64,000 bases of DNA from Burkholderiaceae bacterium. GTDB lineage: Bacteria; Pseudomonadota; Gammaproteobacteria; Burkholderiales; Burkholderiaceae. The DNA lies in the NCBI GenBank assembly GCA_947452535.1, contig CANGCM010000005.1, forward strand, positions 1 through 64,000, in the 5' to 3' direction. Every line of letters starts with the position of its first letter. The first letter of the stretch is position 1. Made by a program: the position numbers and the translations under genes. The notes under the pieces are model-generated. The model was not told the DNA's origin, ran no database searches, and was given only the letters and a program-made list of their open reading frames with translations. Shown here in pieces: positions 60,236 to 64,000 of this stretch.

Positions 60236-61264
60236 TTATGCTAGGGCTGTGACATGAACTTCTGGAGATGGCACTGGCTTTAAGTGATGAGCAAATTGCT
60301 CTGAAGCAGCTCTCCACGAGAATTTTTCAGCATGTGCTCTGGCCACTTCACGTGGAATTTTGAGAGCCTGCAAACATGCTTCGCGTAAATCTTCATGCAT
60401 TGCGCCTGCTGGTGAGTCGCCGAGAACATCTATTGGGCCGGTGACAGGGTATGCTGCGACAGGTGTTCCACAAGCCATTGCTTCAAGTAATACCAAGCCA
60501 AATGTATCGGTTTTACTTGGAAATACAAATACATCAGCAGCGGCATAGACCTTCGCTAACTCCTGTTGCTGAAGGACGCCAAGATAGTTGATATCTGGAT
60601 ATTTTTCTTTGATACCGGCCATTGCGGGACCATCACCCACTACCCATTTAGAGCCAGGTAAGTCAATCTCCAGGAAGGCGTTGATATTCTTTTCAACTGC
60701 GACTCGACCAACATATAAAAAGATTGGATGCGCAGTATTGAGTGTTTTGGAATCCTGCATTTTGAAAATATCTAGATCAACGCCTCTAGACCACAGAACT
60801 ACATTATTAAGACCGTATTTTTCCAAATCATCTTTCACCACAATGGTGGGTGCCATTACCGCCATAGAGGGTCCATGGAACCAGCGGATAAACGCATAGG
60901 TAATCGCAAGCGGGATACCAGTACGTGCTTTAACGTATTCTGGGAAGCGGGTGTGATAAGCAGTGGAGAAGGGTAGTTTGTTCTTGACTGCATAGGATCT
61001 TGCGGAAAGACCAAGCGGTCCTTCGGTAGCGATATGCATGGCATCAGGGGCGAAAGCTTTGATTCTGCGGGCAACTTCTTTGCCGGGAAATAAGGAGAGT
61101 GCTATGTCAGGATAGGTGGGGCAAGGAATCGATTTAAAGCCATTAGGCGTAATCATTTCCACTTCGTGACCCATGGCAAGCAGTTCGGCACGGGTTTGCT
61201 TAAGCGTTCTCACAACGCCGTTCACCTGCGGATCCCATGCATCAGTGATGATCATAATTTTCAT
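60236..61264 (-). CDS. GT4 glycosyltransferase, probable Agt (glycolipid synthase)
   Basis: A 342-residue family 4 glycosyltransferase of GT-B fold. The N-terminus DAWDPQVNGVVRTLKQT and HIATEGPLGLSAR, the middle SRGVDLDIF and LYVGRVAVEKNI, and the donor-binding SKTDTFGLVLLEAMACGTPVAA identify the subgroup near mannosyl- and glucosyl-transferases such as MgtA and Agt. In marine alphaproteobacteria Agt adds glucose or glucuronate to diacylglycerol released by PlcP. Its ATG overlaps the plcP stop by four bases (ATGA), which is the main reason for the lipid assignment. Confidence 0.85.
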   Translation of the reverse strand: MKIMIITDAWDPQVNGVVRTLKQTRAELLAMGHEVEMITPNGFKSIPCPTYPDIALSLFPGKEVARRIKAFAPDAMHIATEGPLGLSARSYAVKNKLPFSTAYHTRFPEYVKARTGIPLAITYAFIRWFHGPSMAVMAPTIVVKDDLEKYGLNNVVLWSRGVDLDIFKMQDSKTLNTAHPIFLYVGRVAVEKNINAFLEIDLPGSKWVVGDGPAMAGIKEKYPDINYLGVLQQQELAKVYAAADVFVFPSKTDTFGLVLLEAMACGTPVAAYPVTGPIDVLGDSPAGAMHEDLREACLQALKIPREVARAHAEKFSWRAASEQFAHHLKPVPSPEVHVTALA

Positions 61265-62070
61265 ACGACAGCCTCTTTAATAAGTGCTTGAACAGCGGGT
61301 TGGAGGGTAATTTCAGGTAGTTGAACTGGATCTCCTTTGATATGGGTCCAGTAAATAATTTTGAGTTCACCTTCTACTGTTTCAACTAGAGCGGATAGGC
61401 TTTCAACCCAATCCCCATCATTGCAATATAGGAGGCCATCAATCTCGCGGATCTCAGCTTTATGAATGTGACCACAGACAACGCCATCACAATGTCGTAG
61501 GCGCGCCTCTCTCGCCATAATGTGTTCAAAATCAGCGATATAACTCACTGCATTTTTGACTTGATGCTTGAGATACTGGGAAAGAGACCAGTACTGTAAG
61601 CCCATCTTGACCCGCAGCATGTTGTAGTAGCGGTTGATATATAGAATGAAAGAGTAGAGAGAATCACCGACGTAGGCTAGCCATTTGGCGTATTGCATGA
61701 CGCCATCAAACAGATCGCCATGGGTAACCCAAAGTCGACGACCATCTAGCGTGGTATGAATGACTTCTTCCTGCACCTTGATATCGCCAAACGACATGCC
61801 GAAATACTGCCGAGCAGCTTCGTCATGATTGCCAGGTATGTAAATGACCTCAGTCCCTTTTCGGGCCTTACGTAATAATTTTTGAACTACATCATTGTGG
61901 GATTGGGGCCAATAAAAAGATTGTTTGAGACGCCATCCGTCGATGATGTCGCCAACTAAATAAAACTGATCAGCCTCATTGTGTTTTAAGAAATCGAGGA
62001 GGTAGTTGGCCTGACACCCTGATGTTCCTAGGTGTACGTCTGAAATCCAGATGGCTCTGTAATGCATCAT
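61261..62070 (-). CDS. plcP: PlcP-type phospholipase C metallophosphoesterase
   Basis: A 269-residue calcineurin-like phosphoesterase. Metal ligands are in SDVHLG (D11, H13), GDIIDGW (D41), GNHDE (81-84), THGD (H117) and GHIHKAE. The long family-specific stretch QSHNDVVQKLLRKARKG is shared with PlcP of Sinorhizobium meliloti, which removes phospholipid headgroups under phosphate starvation; such proteins are often labelled UDP-2,3-diacylglucosamine diphosphatase. A three-half-site Pho box stands 36 bases upstream. The LpxH role is less likely given the neighbours, but is the main alternative. Confidence 0.8.
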   Translation of the reverse strand: MMHYRAIWISDVHLGTSGCQANYLLDFLKHNEADQFYLVGDIIDGWRLKQSFYWPQSHNDVVQKLLRKARKGTEVIYIPGNHDEAARQYFGMSFGDIKVQEEVIHTTLDGRRLWVTHGDLFDGVMQYAKWLAYVGDSLYSFILYINRYYNMLRVKMGLQYWSLSQYLKHQVKNAVSYIADFEHIMAREARLRHCDGVVCGHIHKAEIREIDGLLYCNDGDWVESLSALVETVEGELKIIYWTHIKGDPVQLPEITLQPAVQALIKEAVV

Positions 62071-62105
62071 GAGTAAGCATTAAGCCTAACCATCGTGTAA
62101 TCTTC

Positions 62106-62133
62106 ATGACAGTTTTATGGCATTTTGATGACA
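62106..62133 (-). promoter_or_regulatory. Tandem Pho box with three half-sites before plcP
   Basis: On the minus strand TGTCAT (62128-62133), TGCCAT (62117-62122) and TGTCAT (62106-62111) follow one another with exactly 11-base spacing, the PhoB direct-repeat period. It faces plcP. The olsA gene begins on the other side, about 23 bases away, so the site might also act on olsA. Confidence 0.85.
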
Positions 62134-62155
62134 TGATTTATATTGATGCTTGTTT

Positions 62156-62932
62156 ATGAAAAACCTTCCTCAAAACCAAGTATCTAGTGAAACGCCAAAA
62201 CTTTTGGTCATCTGGGCATGGACTCAAATAGGGGTGCATGTGATTTGCGGTGTCTGTACCCTATCTTTTATTTTTCCATTTCTGGACCGCAGGAACAAAG
62301 ATCGAAAAATTCAGGAATGGTCAAAGCATCTTCTGAAGATATTTCATATTGAGCTGCTTGTGCAGGGTGCTGGTTTACTTAAGCATGCTCCGCACTTAAT
62401 CGCTTCTAACCATATCTCTTGGTTGGATATTCATGTGATCAATGCATTTAGACCAATTCGTTTTGTCGCGAAGTCTGAAGTGGCGGGGTGGCCTATCTTT
62501 GGGTGGATGGCTCAGCAATTAGGTACCGTCTTTATCCGTCGAGATAGTGCTCGCCATGCAAGACAGGTGGTGGGTCAAATGGCCGAGGTGCTGAAAACAG
62601 AATCCATCTGCATCTTCCCCGAAGGAACCTCAACAGTTGGAGCGACTGTTTTGCCTTTTAAGCCCAATCTTTTTGAGTCGGCTATCGTTACTCAAACCCT
62701 AGTTTTTCCGCTTGCGATTCAATACCTCTCAAAGGTGACTGGAGAGAGAAGTGAGTCCCCCGCCTTTATTGGCGATATGGGCTTATTAGAGTCCATGGCC
62801 AATACCATCAAAAACCGCTCTTTAGTAGCAAAAATTACCATCCTTGAGCCGTATATAAGCAGCCCACAGAACACACCTGATCGCAAAAATGTGGCTCATT
62901 ATTGCCAGGATTCCATTGCTAAAGCCCTATAA
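62156..62932 (+). CDS. olsA: Lysophospholipid acyltransferase, OlsA/PlsC family
   Basis: A 258-residue 1-acylglycerol-3-phosphate-type acyltransferase. A membrane-associated N-terminus is followed by the catalytic NHISWLDIH, RFVAKSEVAGWPIFGWMA, GTVFIRRDS and FPEGTST. The family includes PlsC and OlsA, which adds the second acyl chain to lyso-ornithine lipid. OlsA is favoured because olsB is in the divergent operon; PlsC cannot be excluded. ATG 62156 is used; a TTG at 62150 is possible. Confidence 0.75.
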   Translation: MKNLPQNQVSSETPKLLVIWAWTQIGVHVICGVCTLSFIFPFLDRRNKDRKIQEWSKHLLKIFHIELLVQGAGLLKHAPHLIASNHISWLDIHVINAFRPIRFVAKSEVAGWPIFGWMAQQLGTVFIRRDSARHARQVVGQMAEVLKTESICIFPEGTSTVGATVLPFKPNLFESAIVTQTLVFPLAIQYLSKVTGERSESPAFIGDMGLLESMANTIKNRSLVAKITILEPYISSPQNTPDRKNVAHYCQDSIAKAL

Positions 62933-62940
62933 GCGGCATA

Positions 62941-62971
62941 TGTAATAAAAATGTCATATCCTTACTATACA
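62941..62971 (+). promoter_or_regulatory. Pho promoter of ppk2
   Basis: Half-sites TGTAAT (62941-62946) and TGTCAT (62952-62957), exactly 11 bases apart and joined by AAAAA, followed after 8 bases by TATACA (62966-62971). The whole segment looks very like the E. coli pstS promoter as I remember it. ppk2 starts 26 bases further down. Confidence 0.75.
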
Positions 62972-62997
62972 AAGCTAGTAATGCCTCAGAGGAAGAA

Positions 62998-63903
62998 ATG
63001 ACATCAAAACATGAAGAGATGGCTGAGTGGTATCGACGTGCTCAGATAGATATTCTAGATAGCATGGATGAAGAGCTCGAGATGGAGCTTGATGATGGTC
63101 GCCTATCCCAAGACGGTGGCAGCGGATCAGCGATTCCCCGCCATACCTATTTTAAGGAACTATTTCGCCTGCAAGGGGAGTTGGTAAAACTCCAAGACTG
63201 GGTTGTAGAGAATAAGCTGAAGGTAGCGGTGATATTTGAAGGTCGCGACTCTGCCGGTAAGGGTGGTGCTATTAAGCGTGTTACTCAAAGACTAAACCCG
63301 CGTGTTTGTAGAGTGGTTGCCTTAAATGCTCCAAGCGAGCGTGAAAAAACGCAGTGGTACTTTCAGCGTTATGTTTCTAACTTGCCCGCTGGTGGCGAGA
63401 TTGTCCTATTTGATCGTAGCTGGTACAACCGCGCTGGTGTAGAGAAGGTAATGGGATTTTGTACCAATGACGAGTATGAAGAGTTTTTGCGGACAGTCCC
63501 AGAGTTTGAGCGCATGATTATTCGCTCTGGAATTATCTTAATCAAGTATTGGTTCTCCATCTCGGATGAAGAGCAGTACAACCGCTTCATGATGCGTATT
63601 CATGATCCGCTGAAGCAGTGGAAGTTAAGTCCGATGGACTTAGACGCCCGCCGTCACTGGGAGGCTTATACCAAGGCAAAAGAGACGATGTTAGAGCGGA
63701 CAAATATCCCCGAGGCTCGATGGTGGGTTGTTGCTGCAAATGATAAGAAAAAAGCACGCTTAAATTGCATTACCCATTTACTCGATCAAATCCCCTATAG
63801 AGAAATTGATCATCCGACAATTACCTTGCCGGCCCGCGTGCACAATCCAGATTATTTGCGCGGCCCAGTGCCTCGTGCAATGTATGTGCCTGAAGTCTAT
63901 TAA
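62998..63903 (+). CDS. ppk2: Polyphosphate kinase 2
   Basis: A 301-residue PPK2-family kinase that moves phosphate between polyphosphate and nucleotides. Walker A is EGRDSAGKGG (81-90), Walker B is LFDRSWYNRAGVE (about 137-149), and the lid contains RIHDPLKQWKLSPMDL. Single-domain length fits class I enzymes, which favour NDP to NTP conversion. AGAGGAAGAA precedes the ATG closely (AGGAAG). It has its own Pho promoter and no ppk1 nearby. Confidence 0.93.
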   Translation: MTSKHEEMAEWYRRAQIDILDSMDEELEMELDDGRLSQDGGSGSAIPRHTYFKELFRLQGELVKLQDWVVENKLKVAVIFEGRDSAGKGGAIKRVTQRLNPRVCRVVALNAPSEREKTQWYFQRYVSNLPAGGEIVLFDRSWYNRAGVEKVMGFCTNDEYEEFLRTVPEFERMIIRSGIILIKYWFSISDEEQYNRFMMRIHDPLKQWKLSPMDLDARRHWEAYTKAKETMLERTNIPEARWWVVAANDKKKARLNCITHLLDQIPYREIDHPTITLPARVHNPDYLRGPVPRAMYVPEVY

Positions 63904-64000
63904 TTAAAACGCACCTCTTAAGCCTACCATTACACTTCTACCCGGTTGGGGTGCATAGAGTCTGACTGCCATCGGGGTAGTGGCATATCGGATCTGCTCA
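63904..64000 (-). CDS. Probable TonB-dependent receptor, C-terminal end
   Basis: Only the last 31 residues and the stop are in the window. On the minus strand they read EQIRYATTPMAVRLYAPQPG followed by RSVMVGLRGAF. The alternating pattern of a final beta-strand and the terminal phenylalanine are typical of outer-membrane beta-barrels, and the P-GR motif before the last strand is common in TonB-dependent receptors. It is convergent with ppk2, with no gap between the stop codons. The rest lies outside the window, so the assignment is tentative. Confidence 0.6.
   Translation of the reverse strand, partial: EQIRYATTPMAVRLYAPQPGRSVMVGLRGAF

Overview
The window looks like a chromosomal segment of a betaproteobacterium of the Burkholderiaceae, most probably Polynucleobacter or a close relative. 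This rests on the moderate GC content, the style of the proteins (Bug-type solute receptor, DUF1178, DUF4149, GDCCxxC small protein) and the gene order, with carAB-greA, a divergent yhbY, and rlmE-ftsH-folP-glmM followed by pst-pho. No search was run, so the genus is an inference. No mobile element, prophage, CRISPR array, rRNA or tRNA was found.

Layout: (1) 1-13354, the respiratory complex I operon from the end of nuoC to nuoN, closed by an intrinsic terminator. (2) 13461-17626, a NUDIX hydrolase, a DUF1178 protein and a polar amino-acid ABC importer with two permeases. (3) 17695-23388, carbon metabolism: methylmalonate-semialdehyde dehydrogenase, an Old Yellow Enzyme, a Bug-family receptor, a SprT-like protein and a tartrate dehydrogenase-type enzyme. 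(4) 23420-30755, minus-strand dnaQ, an RND efflux pump with its adaptor, rnhA and a methyltransferase, with gloB divergent. (5) 30755-39763, mltD, prpE, carA-carB, greA and a DUF4149 protein. (6) 39814-45549, yhbY divergent from rlmE-ftsH-folP-glmM. (7) 45665-52292, pstSCAB-phoU-phoB-phoR. (8) 52308-63903, accessory phosphate-stress genes: MgtC-like protein, a secreted metallophosphoesterase, PhoX, Ppx, a minus-strand plcP-agt-dgkA-olsB operon, and divergent olsA and ppk2. The final 97 bases hold the C-terminus of a probable TonB-dependent receptor.

The most interesting part is 45.6-63.9 kb, which reads as a nearly self-contained phosphate-starvation island. It encodes the sensor, regulator and transporter (PhoR, PhoB, PstSCAB, PhoU), phosphate scavenging (PhoX and a secreted phosphoesterase), polyphosphate metabolism (Ppx, PPK2) and a proposed switch of membrane lipids from phospholipids to glycolipids and ornithine lipids (PlcP, GT4 glycosyltransferase, DgkA, OlsB, OlsA). 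Candidate Pho boxes with half-sites 11 bp apart lie upstream of pstS, the secreted phosphoesterase, the plcP operon (three half-sites) and ppk2. Weaker candidates precede phoX and ppx.

Other points of note are a 31-residue protein gene behind an FNR/Anr-like site and extended -10 (53.2-53.4 kb), and a textbook intrinsic terminator inside the conserved start of folP coding sequence (43.3 kb).
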